Assembly: GCA_030622545.1 (NCBI GenBank)
Contig: JAUXGA010000001.1
Location: 372,001 to 436,000, forward strand
Reading direction: 5' to 3'
DNA from: a bacterium
GTDB taxonomy: Bacteria > Electryoneota > RPQS01 > DYHQ01
Length of the DNA: 64,000 nt
In this document: one piece after another, positions 1-10,041 of the stretch
Layout: each line of letters opens with the position of its first letter
How positions within the stretch are numbered: the stretch's first letter is position 1
Position numbers and translations under genes: made by a program
The notes under the pieces: generated by a model
Database searches by the model: none
What the model saw: only the letters and a program-made list of their open reading frames with translations
Told to the model about the DNA's origin: nothing

Positions 1-680
1 TGATCTTGAGCGATGAGAGGACGGATTGTCCAGCGGTAAGCAACGGAGTAGAAGACCAACCCAATTAAAAAAGCAACGACCTCGGCAATGATGATTGCCA
101 AAAGTGAATAGGCGAATTGGGTGACATAAAGAATGCTGGCGAGACGCACGAAATTATAAAATAAAAGGATCCAGAAAATAACTCGCTGCCTAAACAGACC
201 GCTGAGTAGCGTCCGAAAATTTTCCTGCACGAGATAGGCAAGGGCTCCTATCGAAAAGATTCTCAGAGTCGTTTCCGATCCCGGAAACTTTATTAAGATG
301 GCGAGATTGGGAGCAAAGATAAAGGCAATCAACAGCAACAGGAATGCCACCCCGATCTGCAGCAAATTAGCTCTCTGGAAAAGCCGGTTAATCGTCCGGA
401 ATCGAGACTGGGAGAAGAGTTCAGGGGTGAAGCGGAGAAGAAAATTGGGAATACCCAACCGGGCGAAATAGGTAAGATAGAGCATGATGCCCGCGAAAAG
501 CACCGCGTAGAGACCATACTCCTCAACAGCCATGGCATGAAGTAATAACCGAGTAATAATGTATGAGAAAATGGCCCCTTGTGCTTTGCCGAAAATCGAA
601 AAGAAGACATTTTGGAATACGCGGCGCCGCGGCTGAGGAGGCGTAGGGGAGTCGGTAGATGTAGTCTTACTTTCAGACAT
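1..680 (-). CDS. Wzx-like polysaccharide flippase, C-terminus off the window edge
   Basis: I read this frame directly from the reverse complement: ATG at 680-678, open for 226 codons to the window edge. After a polar, Pro/Thr-rich start (MSESKTTSTDSPTPPQPRRR) come repeated hydrophobic stretches separated by basic loops, such as FQNVFFSIFGKAQGAIFSYI and VAFLLLLIAFIFAPNLAILI. The order (FGKAQG, then EEYGLYAV, then LGIPNFLLRF) is that of the MOP-superfamily flippases (Wzx/RfbX type) that move lipid-linked sugar repeats across the inner membrane. The neighbouring methyltransferase and propeller gene fit a surface-polysaccharide locus. The substrate cannot be read from this fragment, and a MurJ-type function is less likely given the context. 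Confidence 0.75.
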   Translation of the reverse strand, partial: MSESKTTSTDSPTPPQPRRRVFQNVFFSIFGKAQGAIFSYIITRLLLHAMAVEEYGLYAVLFAGIMLYLTYFARLGIPNFLLRFTPELFSQSRFRTINRLFQRANLLQIGVAFLLLLIAFIFAPNLAILIKFPGSETTLRIFSIGALAYLVQENFRTLLSGLFRQRVIFWILLFYNFVRLASILYVTQFAYSLLAIIIAEVVAFLIGLVFYSVAYRWTIRPLIAQD

Positions 681-805
681 AGATTCTTGACCTTGAGAAG
701 AAAACGTTTCGATTGAATTTACTAAAAAGTGACTATAGTTGCAAGTTGTGAGTTATAGGTTCGCGTTGGTGATTGATCTTCGTTTAACAGAGAGTTTTTG
801 GTGCT

Positions 806-2140
806 ATGAGCCGTAGAGAACAGTGTTGGATAACAAAAAAGCTCTTGATATATTTTCCTGAATTGACATTGAGGGTATGGCAATTCTATCAACTTGTATG
901 CTTTTCGTTTTCTCGAAGTCGACAGCATGCGCTTAACATAGATGATCATGCCAAGCTCATAACACCTTGGGACTGGGCAGGTGTGCCGTCTGAATCCGGG
1001 GAGTTGTTCTTTGGCTACTTCGACAAATCTCCTTGGTCTCCGAACGGAGACAGAATGATTCTCCATTTCCGGAAAAGGAGAGCAAGCCGTCGAGTAGAGA
1101 TTCGTGTTTTTGATAAGGAGAAAAACACTTGCCAAAAAGTAGGCGAGTCGAGTGCCTGGAATTTTCAACAGGGGACAATGGCTCAATGGCTGCATGATTC
1201 CAGTGGCGCTCGCATTATCTTCAATGACGTCGTTAATGATGAGCTTGTCGCGCGTATCGTTTCAAGCAATGGAGTGGAAGAATCCGTCATCCCATTTCCG
1301 ATTCAGACGGTTCATCCAAATGGTCAAGAAGCTTTCACTCTAAACTATAAGCGCCTTCTGAAACTTCGACCTGAATACGGTTATTATCCGCGGGTGAAAA
1401 ATTTCACTCCGAATCAACAGCTTGAGAAGGATGGTATTTGGCGAGTGGATCTCTTGTCTGGTAAAGGAGAGCTCGTTGTGAGTCTGGCAGAGCTCTTAAC
1501 AATGCCACCTCGAAGAGAAATGAATCCAGTGAAAACGAAGATCAACGCCATCTTCTTCTCTCCAACGGGGAAGAGATGTGCTTTTGTGCATCGTTGGTTT
1601 CTCCCGAAAGACAAGTACACTCGCCTTTATGTGATGGATTCGAATGGAATGAATCTTCGCCTTCTGCTTGATAGTGGATTGCCTGCTGAGAATCACTGGC
1701 ATAGTCTTCTCGCCTCTCACTACTACTGGCGTGATGATGATCACTTAATCGTTTGTGGATGGACTCCTGATAAGCGAGGTAGATATTTCCAGTTGAATGT
1801 TGTAACAGGATATTGTCAAGGAATCGGTGAAGGTGCTTTGGATGATTTTGGGGACGGCCATCCCTCCTATTCACCTGACCGTCACTGGATTGTAACGGAT
1901 ACATATCCAGATGAGAATTTTCAGCAGCATCTACTGTTGTATAGAATCCATCAAAATGAACTTTTAGAGGTGGGCAGGTTCCTGCATTCGCCGAGATTCT
2001 TTGGATTGACTCGGTGCGATTTGCATCCACGTTGGAGCCCCGATGGAGAGAACATATCCATTGATTCTGTTTGGAAAGGCTTTAGAAGTTCTTACATCCT
2101 TGAGGTTTCGTCCGTCATGCAGACGATGTCCAATAGTTAG
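806..2140 (+). CDS. WD40-like (PD40/TolB-type) beta-propeller protein
   Basis: 444 residues from ATG 806, with AGAGAG upstream as ribosome site. Repeated blade motifs of the PD40 type are visible: SPNGDRMILHF near residue 79, FFSPTGKRCAFVHRW near 250, HPSYSPDRHWIVTDTY near 353 and HPRWSPDGENISIDS near 411. This predicts a six- or seven-bladed propeller. There is no clear signal peptide, only a moderately hydrophobic N-terminus. Related propellers occur in polysaccharide loci and resemble oligogalacturonide-lyase folds, but I see no basis for claiming lyase activity. Its position between a flippase and a methyltransferase suggests a role in making or trimming a surface glycan; this is inference. 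Confidence 0.6.
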   Translation: MSRREQCWITKKLLIYFPELTLRVWQFYQLVCFSFSRSRQHALNIDDHAKLITPWDWAGVPSESGELFFGYFDKSPWSPNGDRMILHFRKRRASRRVEIRVFDKEKNTCQKVGESSAWNFQQGTMAQWLHDSSGARIIFNDVVNDELVARIVSSNGVEESVIPFPIQTVHPNGQEAFTLNYKRLLKLRPEYGYYPRVKNFTPNQQLEKDGIWRVDLLSGKGELVVSLAELLTMPPRREMNPVKTKINAIFFSPTGKRCAFVHRWFLPKDKYTRLYVMDSNGMNLRLLLDSGLPAENHWHSLLASHYYWRDDDHLIVCGWTPDKRGRYFQLNVVTGYCQGIGEGALDDFGDGHPSYSPDRHWIVTDTYPDENFQQHLLLYRIHQNELLEVGRFLHSPRFFGLTRCDLHPRWSPDGENISIDSVWKGFRSSYILEVSSVMQTMSNS

Positions 2141-2552
2141 GATTGAATTGCCGTGTAGTTCTTGAGCGGTATCTTGACCGAATATCTCTTTTTGAAGCCT
2201 GCATTAGTACAAGCGAGGTAGATTAATGAGATGACTTGCATGGGAACTGACATCTACGCAGGATATCCTAATATACAACCAAGATATGAACCGTATCAGC
2301 TTGCTGACAAAGTCCTTATGCCGTGTTGGCTGCTTGCAGCCGACCGGTTCGCTCAAGAACTTTGAGACAACCTGAGAGATTTCGGCAAAGATTGAGAACC
2401 AGTTTCCAGTGTCTTAAGTCATATAATCAAACCCCGCCTTTAGAAGACAGGGTTTGTCAACAGTCTGGTATTCTCGTATTTTACGATTTGCTAAATGTGT
2501 ATTCCCTCCATATTTAACTTTTAGTCGCTTTTCGTGCAACCAAGGAAGAACT
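2141..2552. other. Non-coding gap upstream of the methyltransferase gene
   Basis: About 410 bases without a convincing gene. Short open frames lack ribosome sites and family resemblance. Near its end TTGCTA (2488-2493), 17 bases, TATTTA (2511-2516) could be the promoter of the next gene. Nothing else is recognised. Confidence 0.5.
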
Positions 2553-3389
2553 ATGTCAAAATCAAAGCCAATCAAAAACTCTACGATTACCAATCAAGAT
2601 GATTTGTTGATGATCAACGAAGCCGTAGGAGATTACCGGACGAGGTATGAATTACCCGATCATTGGGTTTTCAGCCCAAATGGTCCCTTTGGTATGGAGT
2701 ATTTGGGCTATATTTCCATTGCGGTGAATATTTTGCGCAAATACATCCCTATTTCGGGTGGTACTGGAACATCACCTCTGGTATTTGATATCGGGTGTGG
2801 CGATGGGAGATTTAGCGCTGAAATCATAAGAGCAGGATATCGGCTATCTGGCTTCGACTATAACGAGCGTGCCTTGGGTTTCGCACGGGTCTTTAATCCG
2901 GAAGCTTCTTTTCAGCTTGCGGATCTCACCTCTACGGAAGTCCTCCCATCTCAAGAAGGAAAAGAACGTCCGCAAGCGATTGCTATGATCGAGGTATTGG
3001 AACATATACATCCTAAACACTATAAGAATCTCTTAGGACTCCTCCGGGATATTATCGATGCAAATGGGGTATTTCTGATCAGTGTCCCCAACAAAGAGCT
3101 TCCCTTGAATAGACTGTGGCATTATTTGCATTTTTCGGAAGAGGATTTTCAGTCAGTTTTGGAAAAAAATGGTTGGCATATCGAGGAGCGCATATACAAC
3201 TACCGTCTGTCACATCCCATAGTCTGGTTCATTCGATACGGTTGGCGGTTTATTGATAACCGTCTTTGGCGCTTTCATTTTTTGTGTGGATGGTTTGCTA
3301 AGATGTATACGAGATGGTGTAATACGTGCAAAGCAAATCAAAGGCCGGGTCGATTTATTTTTGTCTGTAAACCAAAGGTATCTCCTTAG
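2553..3389 (+). CDS. Class I SAM-dependent methyltransferase
   Basis: 278 residues from ATG 2553. That start is preferred over an upstream TTG because AAGGAAGAA sits just before it and the protein then begins MSKSKPIKNSTITNQDD. The Rossmann SAM-binding signature is clear: VFDIGCGDGRFSAEI (motif I), GFDYNERALGFAR (acidic end of strand 2) and AIAMIEVLEHIHP (motif IV, UbiG/Methyltransf_11 style). The C-terminus is rich in Trp, Arg and aromatic residues. In a polysaccharide locus such enzymes usually O-methylate a sugar or a lipid carrier, but the acceptor is unknown. Start and fold are well supported; substrate is not. Confidence 0.8.
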   Translation: MSKSKPIKNSTITNQDDLLMINEAVGDYRTRYELPDHWVFSPNGPFGMEYLGYISIAVNILRKYIPISGGTGTSPLVFDIGCGDGRFSAEIIRAGYRLSGFDYNERALGFARVFNPEASFQLADLTSTEVLPSQEGKERPQAIAMIEVLEHIHPKHYKNLLGLLRDIIDANGVFLISVPNKELPLNRLWHYLHFSEEDFQSVLEKNGWHIEERIYNYRLSHPIVWFIRYGWRFIDNRLWRFHFLCGWFAKMYTRWCNTCKANQRPGRFIFVCKPKVSP

Positions 3390-3826
3390 TCTTTTCGCGA
3401 GCGTTGCTAGGAGCACATGCATATCCATTCGAGTCTAAGGATTCGAGAGAATGCTGGCCCTATGTAGCCCGAGAGGGAATGCCGTCATAGTAAATAATGA
3501 AGTAGATGATTTGGCTGATCACAGAGAGGCATTGGCAAAAATCATGTCTTTTCCGAGAGGCACATGGTAGGAGGAGAGCAGGTGCGATTTCTTTGGGGCG
3601 AGTTTGTATGTTATGTATTATTAGGAAGATAACGAAATTGGAGGAACTTCGCATAACGTTAGGAAAGTTCATCATTTTTCGCGAAGCAACGCATATTGAA
3701 AGCAGAATAGTAAACATAATAGTTTGATAATTACAAACTTATGTCAATTCTTTTATTCTGTTTGACCTCGATGAATCAGCGATTTTCATCAAGGGGCTAA
3801 AACGAAACGCATGTAAGAAAAATGAC
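3390..3826. other. Gap between polysaccharide locus and ribosomal operon
   Basis: About 440 bases with only short, unsupported open frames on both strands (longest about 85 codons). I recognise no family, no tRNA-like fold and no transposase remnant. It separates the AT-richer polysaccharide genes from the ribosomal super-operon and may contain decayed coding DNA. Confidence 0.4.
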
Positions 3827-3855
3827 TTGACAAAATAGGAAAAATTTTATATTAT
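3827..3855 (+). promoter_or_regulatory. Promoter of the ribosomal super-operon
   Basis: TTGACA at 3827-3832, a 17-base spacer, then TATTAT at 3850-3855. It lies 30 bases before the rpsL start, so the leader is very short and leaves little room for an attenuator. Confidence 0.75.
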
Positions 3856-3885
3856 TACAAAGATTAGCCTTTTCTGGAGATATCA

Positions 3886-4269
3886 GTGCCTACGATTCAA
3901 CAACTAATTCGCTTAGGGCGGAAAACGGTGACGTCAAAAACGTCTGCACCAGCCCTGTCTCGATGCCCGCAACGTCGCGGTGTATGTACGCGAGTTTACA
4001 CGACAACGCCTAAGAAGCCGAATTCAGCCTTGCGCAAGGTTGCGCGTGTCAAGTTGACGAACGGCATTGAAGTAACCGCGTATATTCCGGGCGAGGGTCA
4101 CAATCTTCAAGAGCACTCGATTGTGTTGGTGCGCGGGGGGCGTGTCAAGGATCTGCCCGGTGTCCGCTATCATATCGTCCGCGGGACACTCGATGCGTCC
4201 GGAGTCGATGGGCGCAACCAGAGTCGCTCCCGATACGGGACGAAAAAGAAGAAAGCCGCAAGTACGTAA
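3886..4269 (+). CDS. rpsL: 30S ribosomal protein S12
   Basis: 127 residues, GTG start with GGAG about 8 bases upstream. S12 sits at the decoding centre of the 30S subunit. The two conserved loops are intact: [19 protein letters not shown] (the lysine altered in streptomycin-resistant mutants elsewhere) and [13 protein letters not shown] (with the Asp that carries the methylthio modification in many bacteria). C-terminal RYGTKKKK is normal. First gene behind the operon promoter and followed by rpsG, the universal str order. Confidence 0.98.
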   Translation: MPTIQQLIRLGRKTVTSKTSAPALSRCPQRRGVCTRVYTTTPKKPNSALRKVARVKLTNGIEVTAYIPGEGHNLQEHSIVLVRGGRVKDLPGVRYHIVRGTLDASGVDGRNQSRSRYGTKKKKAAST

Positions 4270-4331
4270 GCCGTCATTTGCCCTTCAAGCGAATTGTTCC
4301 AACGAAACATTTTATAAAGTGAATAGCGATT

Positions 4332-4802
4332 ATGCCTCGCCGTAAACGTGTCATAAAAAGAGTATTGTTACCGGATCCGAAGTATCACAATGTGCTTGTC
4401 ACCCGGTTTATCAACGGATTTCTTCGCCGCGGCAAGAGGTCGATTGCGGAAACCGTTCTTTATCGAGCGCTTAATCAGATTGAGGAAAAAATAAAAACGG
4501 ATCCTCTCGAAGTCTTTCAAAAAGCGATTCGGAATGTGGAACCCAAAGTCGAGGTGAAATCTCGGCGTGTTGGGGGGTCTACCTATCAGGTGCCCGTGGA
4601 AGTTCGCACAAACCGACGAGAAGCTTTAGCGATTCGATGGATTATCAGTTTCGCAAAAAGCCGCGGAGAGAAGAACATGGCTGACAAGCTTGCCGCCGAA
4701 TTAATCGCCGCTTCCAAAGGCGAAGGCGCATCAATTAAGAAACGTGAGGATACTCATCGCATGGCCGAAGCCAATAAGGCTTTTGCTCACTTCCGGTGGT
4801 AA
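4332..4802 (+). CDS. rpsG: 30S ribosomal protein S7
   Basis: 156 residues from ATG 4332, normal family length. S7 nucleates assembly of the 30S head and contacts E-site tRNA. Begins [20 protein letters not shown] and carries [20 protein letters not shown], the S7 hallmark, and [20 protein letters not shown]. Its stop overlaps an ATG (TAATG at 4800-4804) that opens an 18-codon frame ending at 4858, out of frame with fusA; this may couple translation to fusA or be chance. Confidence 0.98.
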   Translation: MPRRKRVIKRVLLPDPKYHNVLVTRFINGFLRRGKRSIAETVLYRALNQIEEKIKTDPLEVFQKAIRNVEPKVEVKSRRVGGSTYQVPVEVRTNRREALAIRWIISFAKSRGEKNMADKLAAELIAASKGEGASIKKREDTHRMAEANKAFAHFRW

Positions 4803-4868
4803 TGAAACAGGAATTTGGACGTCACCCTTTTGGAACTTCAAAAAATAAAAAAGGTTAAGTCGCGAAAA

Positions 4869-6947
4869 GTGGCTTCGAGTCGTAAAGAGTCTCTGGATGC
4901 AACGCGTAATATCGGTATCATGGCGCATATTGATGCCGGTAAGACGACGACGACCGAACGCATGCTCTTCTACTCGGGTCGGCTTCATCGAATGGGGGAA
5001 GTGGATGAAGGCGCTTCCACGATGGATTGGATGGCTCAGGAGAAAGAGCGCGGCATCACGATTACCAGTGCGGCGACGACGTTCTACTGGCAAAATCATC
5101 GTATTAATCTGCTTGATACTCCCGGTCATGTCGATTTCACCGTTGAGGTCGAACGTTCGCTTCGGATTTTAGACGGCGCTGTGGCACTTTTTTGCGCTGT
5201 TGGCGGGGTGGAACCTCAGAGCGAGACCGTCTGGCGGCAAGCCGATAAATACAATGTTTCCCGCATCGCTTTTATCAATAAGATGGACCGCACCGGAGCC
5301 GATTTCTTTCGTGCGTTGGACATGATTCGTACGCGGCTTTCGGCGAATCCCGTTCCGATTCAAATCCCGATTGGTTCCGGCGACATGTTCACCGGGATTA
5401 TCGATTTGCTCCTGTTCAAGTCGGTTATCTGGCGTGAAGATTCGCAGGGAATGCACTTCGATGAATTTGATGTTCCGCAGGATATGTATGCGGAAGCCCA
5501 TCACTGGCGTGAAAAAATGATCGAAGCGGTATCGGAATACGATGAAGCTCTTCTCGATAAATTCCTCGAAGGAACACCGATTCCTGCTCATGAACTTCAT
5601 CAGGCAATCCGCCGCGCGACGATTGACAATAAAATCACCCCGGTACTCACCGGCGCTGCTTATAAGAACAAGGGAATCCAGCGACTGTTGGACGCTGTTG
5701 TTCGCTATTTGCCTTCTCCTTTGGACAGGGGCGAGGTCATGGGTATTCATCCCAAGACAGAACAGGTGATTGAACGTCCTCCGGATGATGAGGCTCCGCT
5801 CGCAGCGTTGGCGTTTAAAATAATGACGGATCCCTATGTCGGCAAGCTGACCTATTTGCGGGTATATTCAGGGAAGCTCAAAGCGGGGGGCACAGTACAG
5901 AACGCCGTACTGGGCAAACGTGAGCGCATCGGCAGGTTACTGCTGATGTCCGCCAACAAGAGACAGGACATCGACACCGCTTTTACGGGGGATATTGTTG
6001 CCGCCATCGGTCTGAAGGGAACCCGGACAGGCGATACGTTATGCGATCCATCTCATCCGATTATTCTGGAGCAGATGGAATTTCCAGTGCCGGTCATTTC
6101 CGTTGCCGTTGAGCCTAAGACCGTGGCTGATCAGGATCGCCTGACAGAAGCGCTCGCAAAGCTCTCCGACGAAGATCCGACGTTCCGGATTCACTATGAT
6201 GACGAAACAGGACAGACGATTCTTTCGGGTATGGGGGAATTGCATCTCGATATTCTCGTGGATCGTCTGCTCAGGGAGTTCCGTTTAGAGGCTCGCATCG
6301 GAAAACCTCAGGTAGCGTACAAAGAGTGTCTCCGCGAAAAAGTTACTCAGACGACCAAGTTTGCGCGGCAAACAGGAGGTCGGGGTCTGTATGCGCACGT
6401 GGTGCTGGAATTTGAGCCGAATGAACCGGGCAAGGGATTCGTTTTCGAGAGTAAAATAACCGGCGGAGGCGTTCCACGGGAATATATTCCATCTATTGAG
6501 CAGGGCATTCGGGAAGCGATGAAGACCGGAATTCTGGCAGGCTATCCTGTCGAAGACGTTCGCGCCACGCTTTTGGATGGTTCGACTCATGAAGTGGATT
6601 CGTCGGATATCGCTTTTAAAATGGCGGGGTCTCTGGCGTTTCGAGAAGCGGCGGCGAAAGCAGATCCGGCGCTGATGGAACCGGTGATGAAAGTCGAAAT
6701 CGTTCTTCCGGATACGTATCTGGGGAGCGTCGTCGGAGATTTAAATTCACGTCGGGGGCGGATTCAGGGAATGCATCCACGACCGGATGCGCAGGTTGTG
6801 ACCGCACAGGTACCGTTGGCGGAGATGTTCGGCTATGCGACCGTGCTGCGCAGTCTGACTCAGGGACGGGCGATTTTCTCGATGCATTTTGACCATTTTG
6901 AGGAAGTTCCGGACTCCGTCAGAGATAAAATCTTTGCGAAGATTTAA
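4869..6947 (+). CDS. fusA: Elongation factor G
   Basis: EF-G, the GTPase that drives ribosomal translocation. There is no ATG at the N-terminus. I prefer GTG 4869, giving [20 protein letters not shown] and 692 residues, close to 691-704 in well-known homologues. In-frame TTG codons at 4815 and 4830 would add 18 or 13 lysine-rich residues. G motifs are intact: [13 protein letters not shown] (G1), [12 protein letters not shown] (switch), DTPGHVDF (G3), [10 protein letters not shown] (G4) and SGAAY-like G5. Domains II to V follow, with GGRGLYAHV and [13 protein letters not shown] in domain IV. tuf, which usually follows, is absent; rpsJ comes next after 53 bases. Confidence 0.96.
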   Translation: MASSRKESLDATRNIGIMAHIDAGKTTTTERMLFYSGRLHRMGEVDEGASTMDWMAQEKERGITITSAATTFYWQNHRINLLDTPGHVDFTVEVERSLRILDGAVALFCAVGGVEPQSETVWRQADKYNVSRIAFINKMDRTGADFFRALDMIRTRLSANPVPIQIPIGSGDMFTGIIDLLLFKSVIWREDSQGMHFDEFDVPQDMYAEAHHWREKMIEAVSEYDEALLDKFLEGTPIPAHELHQAIRRATIDNKITPVLTGAAYKNKGIQRLLDAVVRYLPSPLDRGEVMGIHPKTEQVIERPPDDEAPLAALAFKIMTDPYVGKLTYLRVYSGKLKAGGTVQNAVLGKRERIGRLLLMSANKRQDIDTAFTGDIVAAIGLKGTRTGDTLCDPSHPIILEQMEFPVPVISVAVEPKTVADQDRLTEALAKLSDEDPTFRIHYDDETGQTILSGMGELHLDILVDRLLREFRLEARIGKPQVAYKECLREKVTQTTKFARQTGGRGLYAHVVLEFEPNEPGKGFVFESKITGGGVPREYIPSIEQGIREAMKTGILAGYPVEDVRATLLDGSTHEVDSSDIAFKMAGSLAFREAAAKADPALMEPVMKVEIVLPDTYLGSVVGDLNSRRGRIQGMHPRPDAQVVTAQVPLAEMFGYATVLRSLTQGRAIFSMHFDHFEEVPDSVRDKIFAKI

Positions 6948-7000
6948 GCAAGAACAACACATCTTTATAGAACTTAAACGCGTCTAATTTTTAATCGACT

Positions 7001-7312
7001 ATGGCTACTCAGGCTTCTATTCGTATCCGGTTGAAATCCTACGATCACAATTTGATCGACAAATCAACCGAGAAAATCGTCCGAACCGCAAAGGCAACCG
7101 GAGCGCTTGTATCCGGCCCAATTCCTCTGCCGACGCGTCGGACCATCGTCACGGTTAATCGCAGTGTTCACGTGGATAAGAAATCCAGAGAACAATTCGA
7201 GACGCGTATTCACAAGCGGTTGATTGACATTCATAATTCGACGGGTAAAACCATTGATGCACTTATGAAAATCGAACTCCCGTCGGGAGTGGATATCGAG
7301 ATTAAAACATGA
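7001..7312 (+). CDS. rpsJ: 30S ribosomal protein S10
   Basis: 103 residues from ATG 7001. S10 is a 30S head protein and also the NusE transcription-elongation partner. Conserved blocks [38 protein letters not shown] and [15 protein letters not shown] are all present. It starts the S10 segment and overlaps rplC by four bases (ATGA), suggesting coupled translation. The 53-base gap from fusA shows no obvious separate promoter. Confidence 0.98.
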   Translation: MATQASIRIRLKSYDHNLIDKSTEKIVRTAKATGALVSGPIPLPTRRTIVTVNRSVHVDKKSREQFETRIHKRLIDIHNSTGKTIDALMKIELPSGVDIEIKT

Positions 7313-7929
7313 TAGGCTTACTCGGTAAAAAAATCGGTATGACCCGCATCTTTAATCAGAAGGGTCAGCATGTCCCGGTGACTGTGGTGGAATTGGGGCC
7401 GTGTCACGTCGTTGATGTGCGAACCCTCGAGCGAGATAAGTATCGGGCGGTTCAGCTCGGCTTCGGCGACATCCGCGAAAAGTTAGTCACGAAACCGCGC
7501 GCTGGACACTTCAAGAAAGCAGGAATTGCCCCAGCGCGATGGGTGCGGGAAATTCGGGACATGGATCCCGAAAGCGTCAAAATCGGTGAGGCTCTTTCCT
7601 GCGATATCTTCAAAGAAGGTGATCGCGTTAAAGTGACGGCTTCGACGAAGGGACGCGGATTTCAGGGCGTCATGAAGCGCCACGGTTTTCATGGAGCTAA
7701 GGCCAGTCATGGTGCGCATGAGGTTCACCGGCATGGCGGCGCTATCGGAGCGCATACGGATCCGGGTCGCGTCTGGAAAAATACGAAAATGCCGGGACGC
7801 ATGGGCGGGGACCAACAGACGGTGAAGAATTTGGAAGTCGTGCGCGTGGATACCGAAGCCAATCTGGTGATGATAAAGGGATGTGTTCCCTGTCCCGCGG
7901 GAAGCTTTATAATCGTGAGAAAAGGATAA
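7309..7929 (+). CDS. rplC: 50S ribosomal protein L3
   Basis: 206 residues. L3 is an early-assembly 50S protein whose loop reaches toward the peptidyl transferase centre. Starts [19 protein letters not shown], with the loop [15 protein letters not shown] and [20 protein letters not shown]. Family-typical length. Overlaps rpsJ by four bases and is separated from rplD by four. Confidence 0.98.
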   Translation: MIGLLGKKIGMTRIFNQKGQHVPVTVVELGPCHVVDVRTLERDKYRAVQLGFGDIREKLVTKPRAGHFKKAGIAPARWVREIRDMDPESVKIGEALSCDIFKEGDRVKVTASTKGRGFQGVMKRHGFHGAKASHGAHEVHRHGGAIGAHTDPGRVWKNTKMPGRMGGDQQTVKNLEVVRVDTEANLVMIKGCVPCPAGSFIIVRKG

Positions 7930-7933
7930 AGGG

Positions 7934-8569
7934 ATGAAACTGCCTGTGTATGCACGGGATGGCTCTCAGCTTTCTGAAGAAGTCGAAATTCCGGATGAGT
8001 TGGTCAGTCAGGAACCGAATGATCACGCTATCTGGCTTGCCGTGCGCAGTGAAATGCTTCATCGGAGACAAGGAACGTCCGCCACAAAGACGCGCGGCAA
8101 AGTGCGCGGAGGCGGGCGCAAACCTTGGCGCCAAAAAGGTCGTGGAGCCGCTCGTGTCGGAACGATTCGCAGCCCTATATGGAAGGGAGGGGGGCGCACA
8201 TTTGGCCCGATTCCTCGTTCGTATGAATCAGCGATTCCGGCGAAAGTAAAGAAATTAGCTCGCCGTTCCGCATTAGCTTATATCCTGCGCGAGGGAAAGG
8301 TTCGTTTGATCGAGGATTTTTCACTCGACGCTCCCAAAACACAAGACATGGTGGTGGTTTTCGAATCGCATGGCTTGACCGGTGAAAAAACCCTCTTCCT
8401 AACAACGGATTTTGACACGATACTCTATAAATCCTGTCGTAATCTTCCCAAAGTTCAGGTCAAGAAAGCGGTAACGGCTTCAACCCGTGATTTAATGGAT
8501 TGCACAACGCTGCTCGTTCAGCGGGGCGCGATTGAGCCTTTCTATAAGGGGGTTCTTCATGCTGGCTAA
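7934..8569 (+). CDS. rplD: 50S ribosomal protein L4
   Basis: 211 residues, about ten longer than the E. coli protein. L4 lines the peptide exit tunnel. The tunnel loop RGGGRKPWRQKGRGAARVG, preceded by RRQGTSATKTRG, is intact. In E. coli L4 represses the S10 operon, but no S10-type leader is evident here. Its 3' end overlaps rplW by 11 bases. Confidence 0.97.
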   Translation: MKLPVYARDGSQLSEEVEIPDELVSQEPNDHAIWLAVRSEMLHRRQGTSATKTRGKVRGGGRKPWRQKGRGAARVGTIRSPIWKGGGRTFGPIPRSYESAIPAKVKKLARRSALAYILREGKVRLIEDFSLDAPKTQDMVVVFESHGLTGEKTLFLTTDFDTILYKSCRNLPKVQVKKAVTASTRDLMDCTTLLVQRGAIEPFYKGVLHAG

Positions 8570-8849
8570 GCGAAATGTCCTCAAACGGCCGCTCTTGACG
8601 GAAAAAATTGCTTTTCTGCAGGATATCAACAACCAATACGGATTTGTGGTAGATCGCGGCGCGAATAAAATCGAAATCAAACGCGCGGTTGAACAAAAAT
8701 ATCAGGTCACTGTCAAGTCAGTGCGGACCATGCGCGTTCGAGGGAAAGTCAAAACTCTGGGTCGCTTTAGCGGCAAACGAGCGGATTGGAAAAAGGCCAT
8801 CGTGACGCTGATTCCCGAAGACCATATCGAGATGGCTGAAAACGTCTAA
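8559..8849 (+). CDS. rplW: 50S ribosomal protein L23
   Basis: 96 residues from ATG 8559, chosen because AAGGGGG (8546-8552) precedes it and the protein then begins MLAKRNVLKRPLLTEKIAFL as in the family; an upstream TTG is not needed. L23 sits at the tunnel exit and docks SRP and trigger factor. FVVDRGANKIEIKRAVEQKY and the basic GRFSGKRADWKKAIVTL segment are conserved. Overlaps rplD, so translation is probably coupled. Confidence 0.96.
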   Translation: MLAKRNVLKRPLLTEKIAFLQDINNQYGFVVDRGANKIEIKRAVEQKYQVTVKSVRTMRVRGKVKTLGRFSGKRADWKKAIVTLIPEDHIEMAENV

Positions 8850-8889
8850 CGTTCGATTGAATTTTTTGTAAGATAGGTGAAAAGAACTC

Positions 8890-9729
8890 ATGCCGGTTAA
8901 GAAATTTCGTCCCACGACTCCTTCGCTTCGCTTCCGAACCGTCTTGGATCGTTCGGATCTGACGAAGAAGCCGCCGGAGAAAAGTCTGCTTGTTGCGATG
9001 TCCAAGAGTGGCGGGCGCAATAACCGGGGCCGTATCACTGCTCGGCACCGCGGTGGAGGACACCGGCGTCATTATCGGATTATCGATTTCAAGCGAGACA
9101 AGTTCGATGTTCCTGCGCGGGTGGCGAGTCTGGAATACGATCCGAATCGCAGCGCGAATATCGCTTTACTGCATTATATGGACGGTGAAAAGCGCTACAT
9201 TCTCGCGCCGGAAGGTCTTCATGTTGATGACCGCATTGTCAGCAGCCGGACTGAAACGGAAATTCACGTCGGAAACGCTTTGCCTCTTTCGCAGATTCCA
9301 CTGGGAACCTTTGTCCATAATATCGAAATGAAGTTGGGCAAGGGAGGCCAGATGGTGCGGGGAGCAGGCGCGGCGGCTCAGTTGATGGCTCGCGATGAGA
9401 AGTATGCACTGCTTAAGCTGCCGTCCGGAGAAGTCCGCAAGATTCCAATGGTCTGTTTGGCGACCATCGGTCAGGTGGGAAATCTTGACCACGAAAAAGT
9501 CGTTTATGGTAAAGCGGGGCGCACGCGCTGGGCTGGGCGGAGACCTCATACGCGCGGTGTGGCCATGAATCCGGTGGATCATCCGATGGGCGGCGGCGAA
9601 GGAAAATCATCCGGTGGTCGGCATCCCTGTACCCCTTGGGGAAAGATAACCAAAGGACTCAAAACAAGATCGCGTCGGAAGCGCTCATCGAAACTGATTG
9701 TGAAGCGACGCAAAGGGAGTGCAAAATAA
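8890..9729 (+). CDS. rplB: 50S ribosomal protein L2
   Basis: 279 residues from ATG 8890. L2 is required for subunit joining and peptidyl transferase activity. Conserved: [20 protein letters not shown] near the start, and [20 protein letters not shown] with the critical histidine, followed by [13 protein letters not shown]. Normal length. Its stop overlaps the rpsS start (TAATG). Confidence 0.98.
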   Translation: MPVKKFRPTTPSLRFRTVLDRSDLTKKPPEKSLLVAMSKSGGRNNRGRITARHRGGGHRRHYRIIDFKRDKFDVPARVASLEYDPNRSANIALLHYMDGEKRYILAPEGLHVDDRIVSSRTETEIHVGNALPLSQIPLGTFVHNIEMKLGKGGQMVRGAGAAAQLMARDEKYALLKLPSGEVRKIPMVCLATIGQVGNLDHEKVVYGKAGRTRWAGRRPHTRGVAMNPVDHPMGGGEGKSSGGRHPCTPWGKITKGLKTRSRRKRSSKLIVKRRKGSAK

Positions 9730-10022
9730 TGGCACGGTCGCTGAAAAAAGGCCCGTATATTGAAGCGAGGCTCATGGGTCGCATCGAAGAGATGAATCGG
9801 ACGAATGCAAAGAAGGTACTGCGGACGTGGTCGAGACGTTCGGTGATTTCACCTGAGTTCGTCGGTCATACACTTGCGGTCCACAATGGGAAAAAATTCC
9901 TACCGGTCTTCATCACAGAAAACATGGTAGGACATAAGTTAGGCGAATTTGCTCCCACCCGCACCTTCCGAGGGCATGGAGGCAAAAAGAGTAGTGAGAA
10001 GACGGCGGGAAAGTCGGGCTAA
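9729..10022 (+). CDS. rpsS: 30S ribosomal protein S19
   Basis: 97 residues from ATG 9729, which overlaps the rplB stop. Begins [19 protein letters not shown], the expected S19 N-terminus, so the longer in-frame TTG extension inside rplB is rejected. [18 protein letters not shown] and the C-terminal [12 protein letters not shown] are conserved. S19 forms a head complex with S13 near the A site. Confidence 0.97.
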   Translation: MARSLKKGPYIEARLMGRIEEMNRTNAKKVLRTWSRRSVISPEFVGHTLAVHNGKKFLPVFITENMVGHKLGEFAPTRTFRGHGGKKSSEKTAGKSG

Positions 10023-10041
10023 GAGGAAAGGGTAAGTGACA

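Noticed and set aside
2323-2517. A 64-codon frame upstream of the methyltransferase gene
   Set aside because: No ribosome site and no family resemblance; it covers the likely promoter of the next gene.
3460-3727. Opposed short frames in the gap before rpsL
   Set aside because: No support from ribosome sites or composition; looked for a transposase or tRNA remnant and saw none.
4815-4868. TTG start for fusA giving 18 extra residues
   Set aside because: The Shine-Dalgarno spacing is poor and the added residues do not match EF-G N-termini; GTG 4869 gives the normal length. Kept as an alternative, not excluded.
7001-7312. S10 leader-type L4 control site before rpsJ
   Set aside because: The 53-base gap shows no extended hairpin comparable to the E. 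coli S10 leader.
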